This document shows positions 8,357 through 16,882 of a DNA stretch of 64,000 nucleotides, in pieces (the first letter of the stretch is position 1; the number at the start of each line of letters is the position of its first letter). A program made the position numbers and the translations under genes. This stretch comes from Peronospora farinosa (taxonomy: Eukaryota > Oomycota > Peronosporomycetes > Peronosporales > Peronosporaceae), in contig CANTFK010000961.1 in the NCBI GenBank assembly GCA_947646735.1, positions 186,001 through 250,000 of the forward strand, given 5' to 3'. The notes under the pieces were generated by a model that was not told the DNA's origin, did no database searches, and saw only the letters and a list, made by a program, of their open reading frames with translations.

Positions 8357-10870
8357 ATGGCCAGATCTACACCCGAAAACGATCGCCACCCCCAAACTGG
8401 TGTGCTCGTTACGCGCGATCCAACGATGGGTTCCTCTACCGGATCGCGTATCTTGCTCCCGTCTACCCGGATAATCCTTCCTCCCGTTGCAGATCGTCAG
8501 AACGCGATCTCGTTGGTTTCTTCATTGTATGACCGCCTGGAAGCCCAGGATACCATCGTGGAAAGCTATCACTCCATGGAAAATGCCTTGCAGGAGCAGG
8601 AATTTCGTGGAAATCAGCTGGAGACGGAACTCAACTCGTATCACGAGTTGGTGCCTCGACTGTGCACATTCGTCTTGCGTCGAGATGAAGAGTTGCGTCA
8701 ACAACTTGATGCCGCTCTCCACATGGCCGAAGGTCTCGACGAAGAACTGAACCAGCTAACGGATCAGTCTCAGGAGATCGCCGATCTGAAGAATGCCTTG
8801 TTTCGAGCCAATGCAGAGAAACATCGCCTGCAGGATAAATTCCGCCGTGAGGCGGCCAATCTTCAGCGAACTCTGGAAGGAAAATTCCGGCAGCAGATCG
8901 CGTCCCTCCAACAGCAACTGGACTCCATCCTCGCACAGCGTAATACAGCAGACAGTGCTTTGGCCGCTGACTTTCGACGCATGAAAAGCAAGGCATCCAA
9001 GTACAAGAAAGCTCGTTCTCAGGCCCAGCAAGCCGCGAAACAACTGCAAGAGACACTGAGCGCGCTCGAGCTTGATCATGATCGCCTCCTGAGTACGAGT
9101 ATTCGGAACGACGCAGCTTTGGATCGACTTCGTACCGAAGTTGCAGATCGAGAGGCAGAGCGCGATCTGGCCATCCAGGATCGAGATTTACTTCGTTCGC
9201 ATCTGGCAGAATTGGCTACGGGCTTACTTCCTTCTCCGACTAGCCTTCTCGCGCTTTCCAATCCCTCGTCACCCAATCGCAAACGTGCGTCATCTTCACC
9301 GACTCTGGACGTCCCCTGTAAACGTCCCCGCAGCGCTTTCGGTACTTCTGCTCAATCTGCGACCTCGGAGGGATCTGGCATTCCAGCGCGATCTGGGACT
9401 TCGACGCGATCTGAAATTCCGGCGCAATCCGGTACTTCGGCACAGTCTAATACTTTGGCGCGATCTGGTACTTCGGCGCGATCTGGTACTCCACCGCGAT
9501 CTGGTAACTTAACGCGATCTGGCACTCCGGCGCGATCTGGTACTTCAGCGCGATCTGGCACTTCAGCGCGATCTAGTATTTCCCCGCGATCTGGTACTCC
9601 GCCGCGATCTGGTAATTTAACGCGATCTGGTAACTCAGAACGGTCTGCCAAGTCGGTGCGATCCGTTATTACAACGCGACCCAATGTTTCGTCGAAAGCT
9701 AAAAAGAAACGCAAAACGTGTCCCTCGCCTTCGCCTGACTCTGAGTATGACGGCTGGTCTTCCGATCCCGAGGACGCTACACTTGCTGCTCTATCCGGAT
9801 CGCGTTCCACCACGAGGCGTCGCAACACCACGACGAAACTCTCTGGCAACACCGGATCGTCTCAGTCCCCTATCATAATTCACAATGGTAGCCCACCCTC
9901 CAAAAAATCACCAGTCTCGAGTCCTGCTACGCCCCCTAGCCTTACGACCAAGATTTCTAAGGTCGACCTTTTTGGCGAACCTTCTAGCGACTCGGACGGG
10001 AAGATTAGCGTTTCCAGTGACATCCGTGAAGATATAAACCAGTTGCTCACTCCCGCTCAATACGCCGACCTGCCTGATCTCCAAAAATCACGTGATGTGT
10101 GGATCCCAGGATATCGTGAGCGAAAGCCCCGATCGTCAACTCAGGTCGCTCCATGGTCCGCCCGACGGGTCAGTCTGACCAGTGTTGCCGAATTGGGAGT
10201 GGAGTTCTTCTATCGACACTTGTCCCGACCGAGAGGGTATATCTTCACCCCTCAAGCCAATCCCAAATCTCTTCTTGATTCTGAGTGGATTCCCCGACTG
10301 ATCACCCCGGCACAAGTTACTGCGCTTTACGATCAGAAACCGTGGAACGTCACTCGTCGGCCGATTGCTCCCATCTCTTTCCCGCTGACCGGTTGGTTCA
10401 AAGATCTGGCGGACATTTACCTGGAATATGAAGATCGCCATAGGCAAGCCTTGTGGGAGGCAACCCACTTCCTGTATATCTCCCGCGAACTTCGGAAGGA
10501 GTATCCAGAGCTGGCGCAATTTTGTCAGCAACGCAAGCAGCGTCGGTCGAGATCTGGACCCCGCTGGAAGACTATTCTTCGCGTTATTCTCCAAGGGATG
10601 ATCGAAGGACACTGTGATCTGGATATTTTGTTAGATCCATACTTCCTCCACTTTCCAGTGTACGCAGAAGTGCGACCATGGTATCCTGGTTTGGATTGCA
10701 AGCAGAAAAACATTCCCAACCTGATTACTGCACTGTCGTTATTGGATTCTGCGGAGCCTTGGCGGAACCAATATCGGTCCTCAATCGCGGATCACCCCGG
10801 TTCATCCCTCGCCCGTTTATCCAGTAAATTCTTTCCCAAACAGCAGTCGGGATCTGATAACACTTCTTGA
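8357..10870 (+). CDS. Antisense accessory ORF (aORF) of Element 2, 837 aa
   Basis: Unknown function. It lies between pol and the 3' LTR but on the strand opposite gag-pol. The frame is open from 8174, inside the LTR; the ATG at 8357 (MARSTPEND) is the first outside the LTR and is preferred. Layout: charged N-terminus; long predicted coiled coil, residues about 48-282 (EELRQQL, EIADLKNAL, LEGKFRQQIASLQQQL); Ser/Arg-rich repeats of the RSGTS type, about 338-435, encoded by a 15-bp GCGATCTGG minisatellite; basic segment SKAKKKRK; acidic-Ser segment; hydrophobic IIIHNG; and a C-terminal folded-looking region from about 600 with NVTRRPI and FPLTGWFK at 664-682, followed by aromatic and basic helices. 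No RT, integrase or envelope feature is visible. Transcription would need an antisense promoter, perhaps in the LTR. Opening over 837 codons argues for selection or recent origin. Confidence 0.75.
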   Translation: MARSTPENDRHPQTGVLVTRDPTMGSSTGSRILLPSTRIILPPVADRQNAISLVSSLYDRLEAQDTIVESYHSMENALQEQEFRGNQLETELNSYHELVPRLCTFVLRRDEELRQQLDAALHMAEGLDEELNQLTDQSQEIADLKNALFRANAEKHRLQDKFRREAANLQRTLEGKFRQQIASLQQQLDSILAQRNTADSALAADFRRMKSKASKYKKARSQAQQAAKQLQETLSALELDHDRLLSTSIRNDAALDRLRTEVADREAERDLAIQDRDLLRSHLAELATGLLPSPTSLLALSNPSSPNRKRASSSPTLDVPCKRPRSAFGTSAQSATSEGSGIPARSGTSTRSEIPAQSGTSAQSNTLARSGTSARSGTPPRSGNLTRSGTPARSGTSARSGTSARSSISPRSGTPPRSGNLTRSGNSERSAKSVRSVITTRPNVSSKAKKKRKTCPSPSPDSEYDGWSSDPEDATLAALSGSRSTTRRRNTTTKLSGNTGSSQSPIIIHNGSPPSKKSPVSSPATPPSLTTKISKVDLFGEPSSDSDGKISVSSDIREDINQLLTPAQYADLPDLQKSRDVWIPGYRERKPRSSTQVAPWSARRVSLTSVAELGVEFFYRHLSRPRGYIFTPQANPKSLLDSEWIPRLITPAQVTALYDQKPWNVTRRPIAPISFPLTGWFKDLADIYLEYEDRHRQALWEATHFLYISRELRKEYPELAQFCQQRKQRRSRSGPRWKTILRVILQGMIEGHCDLDILLDPYFLHFPVYAEVRPWYPGLDCKQKNIPNLITALSLLDSAEPWRNQYRSSIADHPGSSLARLSSKFFPKQQSGSDNTS
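9361..9665 (+). repeat. 15-bp GCGATCTGG minisatellite inside the aORF
   Basis: About 20 units of GCGATCTGG plus TACTTC or a variant, all in frame, each encoding five residues such as A-R-S-G-T. Expansion in multiples of 15 keeps the ORF open. Confidence 0.85.
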
Positions 10871-11053
10871 TCGTTCAATACAATTCCATTTTGTTCCTCC
10901 TTTTCGTTAAAATTGTCTTCTTTTGTTGGGCTTCTTTAGCCGCGATCTCGTCTTCCAGACCTTCGATCGCCATACTCATTACACACAAATTTCCTTTCCA
11001 CCATCCTATGCAACCTTCTTGCATATTATACCATCCCCAACACTCGATCTTCG

Positions 11054-14000
11054 TTAGCCACCAGATCCCTCTTCATGTGATTGCATCACTTCAAAACGAT
11101 TCCGGCTAATCTTGCCACGTTCAAAATCTCGCAATAAGGCACCACAATTTAAGTCGGCTTCATCCACCCAGGATGGTTTAGCATAACCTTTCCAGTAGAC
11201 TTTAAACTGTCTATGTACTCGTCCAAAACGTGTCTTTCTATCAGATCGTACATCCACAATCTTTTCCACTTCGAATTCATCGTCTCCCAGATTACCTTCA
11301 AAACTGTCTTCTGGCAAAAGCGCTTCATCAAAATCGAATCGATATTCTTCTTCGATCGTCAGCAAATTTTTTGGACGATCAGGGAACGTCTTCACTTTCT
11401 TCAACTTGGATATATGTACGACGGGAAATAATCGATATGGTGTACCAGCAATCTCCAGTCGGACAGCGTGATCTCCACACATTTCTTTTACTCGAAAAGG
11501 TCCATGCCACATATGTGCTAGCTTTCGAGCGTACCCTTCTTTCACACGATCCAAATATAACCAGACTTGCGCCCCCGGCTCAATTTCGTGAGGCTTGAGA
11601 TCTTCATTGTGGCGATCAGCACGTGTTTGGATCGCAGTCCTGAGTCTCTCATTTACTGCTTCTCTCGCCCGCTGATAATGCCGCTGCATATGATATCGCC
11701 ACCTACGTGGATCGCGATCCCGACGCCTAGTACTTCCTAATGGTAACGTAGCTTCCAACGTAGATCTCGGGTCCCAACCATGAATCAAGAAAAATGGCGT
11801 TTCGCCGCGCACCCGATCTTGAGCGGTATTGATTGCGAAAGTTAGACGTTCGGCATACTCATCCCAGTCTTGTTGATTAACGTCAGAGACATACATCTTT
11901 AATGCACGAGTCAGAGTTTGCACCATACGTTCCGCAGTTCCATTCGCTTGAGGGCGATATGCCATCGTTGCCCTTTGCTTTTGCCCAATAAGTCGATTGA
12001 ACGCACGAAAAAAATCCGACATAAACCCGGGCTCTCGATCGTGCCGTATCGCTTCACTCGCACCGAATCGTCGAAAGATACACTCCTCGTAATTCTCGGC
12101 GATCGTCTGAGCTGTTCTAGATTTGCTCGCCTTGGCAACCACATAGCCCGAAAAGAGATCGACCCAGATCAATAATTCAGTGTTGCCTTTGAAAGATCTA
12201 GGCAGCGACGGAATATGATCCATGGCAATAATCTGGAACGGATAAGTAGCTTGTAAATTTCCCGGAGACTCTCCATTAATAACCGGACGTCCTTTTCCAG
12301 TCTCGCAGTCAGTGCATTCGCTCACATATCGTTGTACACTGCGATACAGGCCTCTCCAATGAAAACGAGATCGGATCCGTTGATACGTCCTACCGATTCC
12401 CTGGTGCCCTCCTTCCAAACTGGCATGGTAGTGGTGTAGAAAATCTTGCTGAAGAGTTTCTGGCACCACCAAACGAGCAATTCCATCGAGATCGTCCGAA
12501 TTTTTCACAGCTCCCGGGCAAAAATATAGAATATCGCTTTCATCCACCTCATAATCACTTGCAATCTTGGCGCATGACTTCGCTTCTTCCATACTGAGAT
12601 TCGTTATATCACCAATCAGAAAAATCTTTAGGTTAGCGATCCAACATTCCTCATCTTGAGCTTGTCGTATACGTTCACTTCGCATTTGCTGCACAAATTC
12701 TTCTTGCAAGATCTCGGGTGGTTGACGTCTTCTCCGGGTTGCTCTGGTAATCGCAGCCACTTTAACCACCGATTCGGTCTGCTTCGACTTCAACAACTCA
12801 TCCAGTCTATTAAGAGTAATGAGATCTTGGCGATCTCCTTCCGAAGTGATGACCACACCTTGTTCCTTCTGTAAAGCAGTACTCGCCAGTCGATCTGCAC
12901 TTTGGTTCCAGTCGCGTTTCATGTGTAAGAACTCATGGATCGGCCATGATCGAAGCTTCTCCATTGCTTTCTGTCGCAACAACTGCAGTCCAGGAGCCTT
13001 GCAATCGATTTCACCCCGCATCTGTCGAATCACTAGGTTGGAGTCGCCACAAATAATAACGCGTCCCCTAGTTTGATTCTCCAACAGATCAAAGCCTAAT
13101 AGTAAACCCCGATATTCGGCTTCGTTCACTGTTAAGTCCGTTGCATATTCCGATGCAGCAGCCACAATAGTCCACTCAGGAAGTTTCCATATTATCGCAC
13201 TGTATGATCCACCCTTTCGCTTGGTTCGTGCCGATCCATCGAAACTGACGACCAAGAGACTTTCATCTTCTTCCACCGTAGGCGGTGGCATACTTAGAGT
13301 TTGCCTTGGCTGTTTCCCGGGAGCGATCGCAATCAACACTTCGTCGACTTCTTCACGGGGAGTCACACTTGCAGCCAGGGCACCAAGCATTTCATCTTCG
13401 CCCTTTTCACATTTCTTGATCTCCAAAGTCCAAGTCGATAATAATGCGGCCCACCTACCTAGCCTGCCATTGAGACCGAAGGATTGCACCAACCAGGCCA
13501 TCGTCGAGAAACGCGTAAGAACTTTAATCTCTCGCGAGACTAGCATGCAATAACATATATCCAAAATCCGAAGTAATGCTAGTATCTCCTTCTCGACCAT
13601 TCCGTAATTGATTTCATTAGGCTTCAGCGTTCGGCTTGTAAAAGTAACTGGCCAATATATACCATCATACTCCTGCAATAAAGCTGCTGAAACGGCCCAT
13701 TTACTCGCATATACGACAATTACCGGAGGCCGATCTGGATCGAAGTGTCTGAGGATCGGGGTATTAGCGATCTTGGCTTTCAACATGGTAAATGCGATCA
13801 TCGCTTTTTCCCATCGAGTCCGTCCTTCTGGATCTGGATCGTCCCCAATATCGAACTTTTGATCTGAATCATTCCTGGTTGCGACAGTCGAATCCAATGC
13901 ATTCATCTTGTCAGAACAGCGGATTTCATGGAAATCTGCTTCCCTTAATTCATATAGCACTGACGCATAAATCGCAAAGTCTTCGACAAATCGACTATAG

Positions 14001-15616
14001 TAATTCAAGCTTCCCAGAAACGATTGCATCGATCGCAACGTTTTTGGGAACGGAATATTCACCAGCGATCCCAAATCCTTTGGATTAGCTTCGATTCCTG
14101 CCAGTGAGACTTGATGACCCAGGTAGTCCACCTTACGTCGTCCCCAAAAACTTTTAGCGAGACTGATCGACAAATTCCATTCGTTGCATACTTCTAACAA
14201 TCGCTTTACCTTATCATATAAGGAGGCCCACGATGTTGCTGGAATTAGTATGTCATCAATATATGACCTTCGGCCAAGCACAGATGGCTTCTGGCTAGTA
14301 TCCGGTTCGCCTTCTGTGAATACATCAACCAGCTTTGGCGATCCCGTTACCGTATCAGCGGAGTCGAGTGATCCTGTGGCAATTGCGTTTGGATCCGTAC
14401 CGATCTTGAGGTATCCATACAGTGCATTATCAATTAGACGTTGGTAAATCTGCGGAGCGTTTTTTAGCCCAAACGGCATTCGTAACCACTCGAACAGGCC
14501 TGACGGCGTGATAAAAGCAGAAATCATCCTTGCTCGCTCGGTCATTTCCACGACCCAAAATCCACTGGCCATATCCAACGAACAATACCACATAGCTTTA
14601 TCCATATCTTGCAATAATTCGCTAATCAGAGGCATAGGATACACCATCAATCTCGTGAGTTGATTCACCCGCCGATAGTCAATACATAACCGGATGTCGA
14701 CACCATTCTTTTTTATGATTACCACAATCGGCGAAGCCCATGGTGATGTCGACGGCTGGATAATCCTGGCTGATAGTAATCCTTTGATTAGGTCAGCTAA
14801 CTTCTCGCGAAATTTGGGAGCGACCGGTCGTACTCGTTGTGCGATCGGGTGTGCTCCACCAACATCGATATCACATACTGCTCCTCGAGCTGCAGGAGGA
14901 AGCGCGTTTCCTTTGCCAATGAGTAAGTGTCGGTTCGCCCATTTTAATTGCCGTAGACTTTCTTGGTCCTTGGTTAAAGGAACTCCCGGATCGCCCACTT
15001 GGATATCATCAATCGTAACTTCTTCGGTGGATGACACAATCTCAGGCAAGACAGCCATATGTTGATCCACATCTTCAGCATACAGCTCACCACTCTCGTG
15101 ATAATACATCGAGTCTTCAGGCTTCATCTTTACACTTCCTCCGGCTAGAATAAATTCGTCGTTGATAATCGTCGTATCACTAGCTTGCTCTTGTTCTCGC
15201 AGATCGCGATCCAGATCGGCCAGATCGCGGTTATTAATTACCATATCGGCCAGATCGCGGTCATCGCGATCCAGATCAGCCAGATCGCAGTCCTCAATTG
15301 TCGGATCGGGGTCATCGCGATCCAGATCGGCCAGATCGCAGTCCTCAATTGTCGGATCGGGGTTATCGCGATCCAGATCGGCCAGATCGCGGTTATTAAT
15401 TACCAGATCGGCCAGATCGCGGTCATTGATTGCCAGATCAGCCAGATCGCAGTCCTCAATTGTCGGATCGCGCTCCATACATTTCGGTGTATAGTTATTG
15501 TGAGTGTAATTATCTTCACCCCACGGCCCTTTCACGTGATCGACATTTGACATCCATCTGATCGCATTGATTACCCATGGAGATTGCGCTACTTGCTCGC
15601 TTTCATCTTCTATCAC
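11054..15616 (-). CDS. Element 2 Pol: RT, dual RNase H, integrase, chromodomain (1,520 aa)
   Basis: Residues about 45-135: acidic DLADLDRD-type repeats. RT core from about 225, with catalytic YIDD at 452-455. A first RNase H-like region near 650-740 has lost catalytic acids (VVYASK where TDAS is usual, TRF where TDH is usual) and probably acts as a tether. A second RNase H near 788-920 keeps D793 (FDGSA), NEAEY, GDSN and the final Asp in NQSADR. The integrase has an H2C2 zinc region and a D1133, D1193, E1229 triad, i.e. the canonical D,D(35)E spacing. A chromodomain near 1440-1500 (EKIVDV, VYWKGY, SWVDEADL) could guide insertion to chromatin. The frame is continuous with the upstream protease ORF, separated only by a UGA at 15674-15676. 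All domains look intact. Confidence 0.95.
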   Translation of the reverse strand: MIEDESEQVAQSPWVINAIRWMSNVDHVKGPWGEDNYTHNNYTPKCMERDPTIEDCDLADLAINDRDLADLVINNRDLADLDRDNPDPTIEDCDLADLDRDDPDPTIEDCDLADLDRDDRDLADMVINNRDLADLDRDLREQEQASDTTIINDEFILAGGSVKMKPEDSMYYHESGELYAEDVDQHMAVLPEIVSSTEEVTIDDIQVGDPGVPLTKDQESLRQLKWANRHLLIGKGNALPPAARGAVCDIDVGGAHPIAQRVRPVAPKFREKLADLIKGLLSARIIQPSTSPWASPIVVIIKKNGVDIRLCIDYRRVNQLTRLMVYPMPLISELLQDMDKAMWYCSLDMASGFWVVEMTERARMISAFITPSGLFEWLRMPFGLKNAPQIYQRLIDNALYGYLKIGTDPNAIATGSLDSADTVTGSPKLVDVFTEGEPDTSQKPSVLGRRSYIDDILIPATSWASLYDKVKRLLEVCNEWNLSISLAKSFWGRRKVDYLGHQVSLAGIEANPKDLGSLVNIPFPKTLRSMQSFLGSLNYYSRFVEDFAIYASVLYELREADFHEIRCSDKMNALDSTVATRNDSDQKFDIGDDPDPEGRTRWEKAMIAFTMLKAKIANTPILRHFDPDRPPVIVVYASKWAVSAALLQEYDGIYWPVTFTSRTLKPNEINYGMVEKEILALLRILDICYCMLVSREIKVLTRFSTMAWLVQSFGLNGRLGRWAALLSTWTLEIKKCEKGEDEMLGALAASVTPREEVDEVLIAIAPGKQPRQTLSMPPPTVEEDESLLVVSFDGSARTKRKGGSYSAIIWKLPEWTIVAAASEYATDLTVNEAEYRGLLLGFDLLENQTRGRVIICGDSNLVIRQMRGEIDCKAPGLQLLRQKAMEKLRSWPIHEFLHMKRDWNQSADRLASTALQKEQGVVITSEGDRQDLITLNRLDELLKSKQTESVVKVAAITRATRRRRQPPEILQEEFVQQMRSERIRQAQDEECWIANLKIFLIGDITNLSMEEAKSCAKIASDYEVDESDILYFCPGAVKNSDDLDGIARLVVPETLQQDFLHHYHASLEGGHQGIGRTYQRIRSRFHWRGLYRSVQRYVSECTDCETGKGRPVINGESPGNLQATYPFQIIAMDHIPSLPRSFKGNTELLIWVDLFSGYVVAKASKSRTAQTIAENYEECIFRRFGASEAIRHDREPGFMSDFFRAFNRLIGQKQRATMAYRPQANGTAERMVQTLTRALKMYVSDVNQQDWDEYAERLTFAINTAQDRVRGETPFFLIHGWDPRSTLEATLPLGSTRRRDRDPRRWRYHMQRHYQRAREAVNERLRTAIQTRADRHNEDLKPHEIEPGAQVWLYLDRVKEGYARKLAHMWHGPFRVKEMCGDHAVRLEIAGTPYRLFPVVHISKLKKVKTFPDRPKNLLTIEEEYRFDFDEALLPEDSFEGNLGDDEFEVEKIVDVRSDRKTRFGRVHRQFKVYWKGYAKPSWVDEADLNCGALLRDFERGKISRNRFEVMQSHEEGSGG
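15187..15475 (-). repeat. GATCGC-rich minisatellite in the pol N-terminus
   Basis: Units built from CCAGATCGG, CCAGATCGCGG and ATCGCGAT, with interspersed ATTAATTACC or CTCAATTGTC. Translated on the minus strand they give the DLADLDRD / TIEDCDLADL repeats of Pol residues about 45-135. The whole array is in frame. Confidence 0.85.
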
Positions 15617-15673
15617 CCGATCTTCTACATTGTTGCCACCGATTCCTCTTATCGCATCGCATTCATCATTGGA

Positions 15674-16882
15674 TCATGTCGTGGGTTTCACTGTTTCCGT
15701 AGTCCTTTCTTCCGCTTCCTTTTTTGAGCGTGTTAAGATCCTCTTCGGCGTAGGGTACGAAGGATGGTCCACTAGCGGTCCGGTATATTCCTCCAGTAGT
15801 TCTTCTTCTCGATCCGTTGTCGCTTCGAACGCTAATGTCTGCCATTCATTATACCGACGCGATCCTACCGAGACATATCCTGGGGACCGAGGTATCATAT
15901 CAGCGACCATCCACCAACCTAATGGCGATCCATGACTTAAAGTCACTTCTTGATCGCCGATATTAGTCAGCTGTAGATACTTGATCTGACCTGGTCCCGT
16001 AGTTACTGTAGGTACCCACTTCGGATCGCGCCTCACCCAGATCTTGGCTTTAGGAGGACTAACTCCGATCTTCACTTCGGTCGATTTGCCCACGGGAATC
16101 ACCACATATTGATCTGGAATTGTGATCGCTTGTATGGTCGCCCGGTAAGGGGGTCTTCGTCCATTCAGAAGGATCCTGACCTCGTCAGGTAAACAAAGCG
16201 TTCCATCGGCTAAATCCAAGCGTATTCCAGCTGGGACCATGAAATCCATTCCTAGGATCGCGTCTTGACCTACTTGATCTCCTACCCAAGCATCAAAATA
16301 ATAGACTAGCGATCCATTCAGCGTGATCTTGATTCTTGTACGACCGTCCGTCATGTATATGTTCTCACCAATCCCAACACATTCTTGCCTCTGACTCTCG
16401 TCAATGACACATCCTACCTTACGAGCAAAGGTGGTGTCGACGATTGAGACTTCGGCTCCAGAATCAAACAACATAATCGCCTTTTCATTGTTGATTTTGC
16501 CCGTTGCCTTGGCTTGCTTGAACCATTTTCCAGGGGTATGATATTTCCAATATCCTCGTGATTCACCTGGTGCTAAGTCGAGCTCCATTTTAGCAGGCGA
16601 TCGGGCATATTCATCAACTCTTACGACACTTGATATCGAACGCAAATTTTTTGAATCCTCACATGTATTATTCGGGTCGATCCAAGCGTTAACACCTTGA
16701 TCAGTCGATCTTCTTTCCACAAATGCATAAATGCAGAGCCTAGAACGCTCGGCTCGTACCAGATTCCAACCTGGCGAGCGTCCTAGTTTAACATTTCTTC
16801 TGCCTTCGGCGGAAGCATTCCAGCATGCTTGGTTGGGACATACCACTTGCGTATCATGTTGTAGAATTCTTCCATTCGACAT
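15674..16882 (-). CDS. Element 2 aspartic protease (retropepsin), 402 aa
   Basis: Retropepsin-like core around residues 130-230 with the catalytic triad DSG at 140-142 (MLFDSGAEVSIVD) and a later hydrophobic ILGMDF near 193. It would cleave Gag and Gag-Pro-Pol during particle assembly. It overlaps the last 100 bp of gag in a frame equivalent to -1, so it is made either by ribosomal frameshifting or from its own ATG at 16880-16882. I see no obvious slippery heptamer. It ends at UGA 15674-15676, and pol continues in exactly the same frame. Confidence 0.88.
   Translation of the reverse strand: MSNGRILQHDTQVVCPNQACWNASAEGRRNVKLGRSPGWNLVRAERSRLCIYAFVERRSTDQGVNAWIDPNNTCEDSKNLRSISSVVRVDEYARSPAKMELDLAPGESRGYWKYHTPGKWFKQAKATGKINNEKAIMLFDSGAEVSIVDTTFARKVGCVIDESQRQECVGIGENIYMTDGRTRIKITLNGSLVYYFDAWVGDQVGQDAILGMDFMVPAGIRLDLADGTLCLPDEVRILLNGRRPPYRATIQAITIPDQYVVIPVGKSTEVKIGVSPPKAKIWVRRDPKWVPTVTTGPGQIKYLQLTNIGDQEVTLSHGSPLGWWMVADMIPRSPGYVSVGSRRYNEWQTLAFEATTDREEELLEEYTGPLVDHPSYPTPKRILTRSKKEAEERTTETVKPTT

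Noticed and set aside
9352..9852. 166-codon minus-strand ORF with DRAEVPDR repeats
   Set aside because: It is the reverse reading of the in-frame minisatellite of the aORF.
15162..15550. Plus-strand repeat ORFs (SARSRLLI and QIAVINYQI types)
   Set aside because: They are the reverse readings of the pol N-terminal minisatellite.
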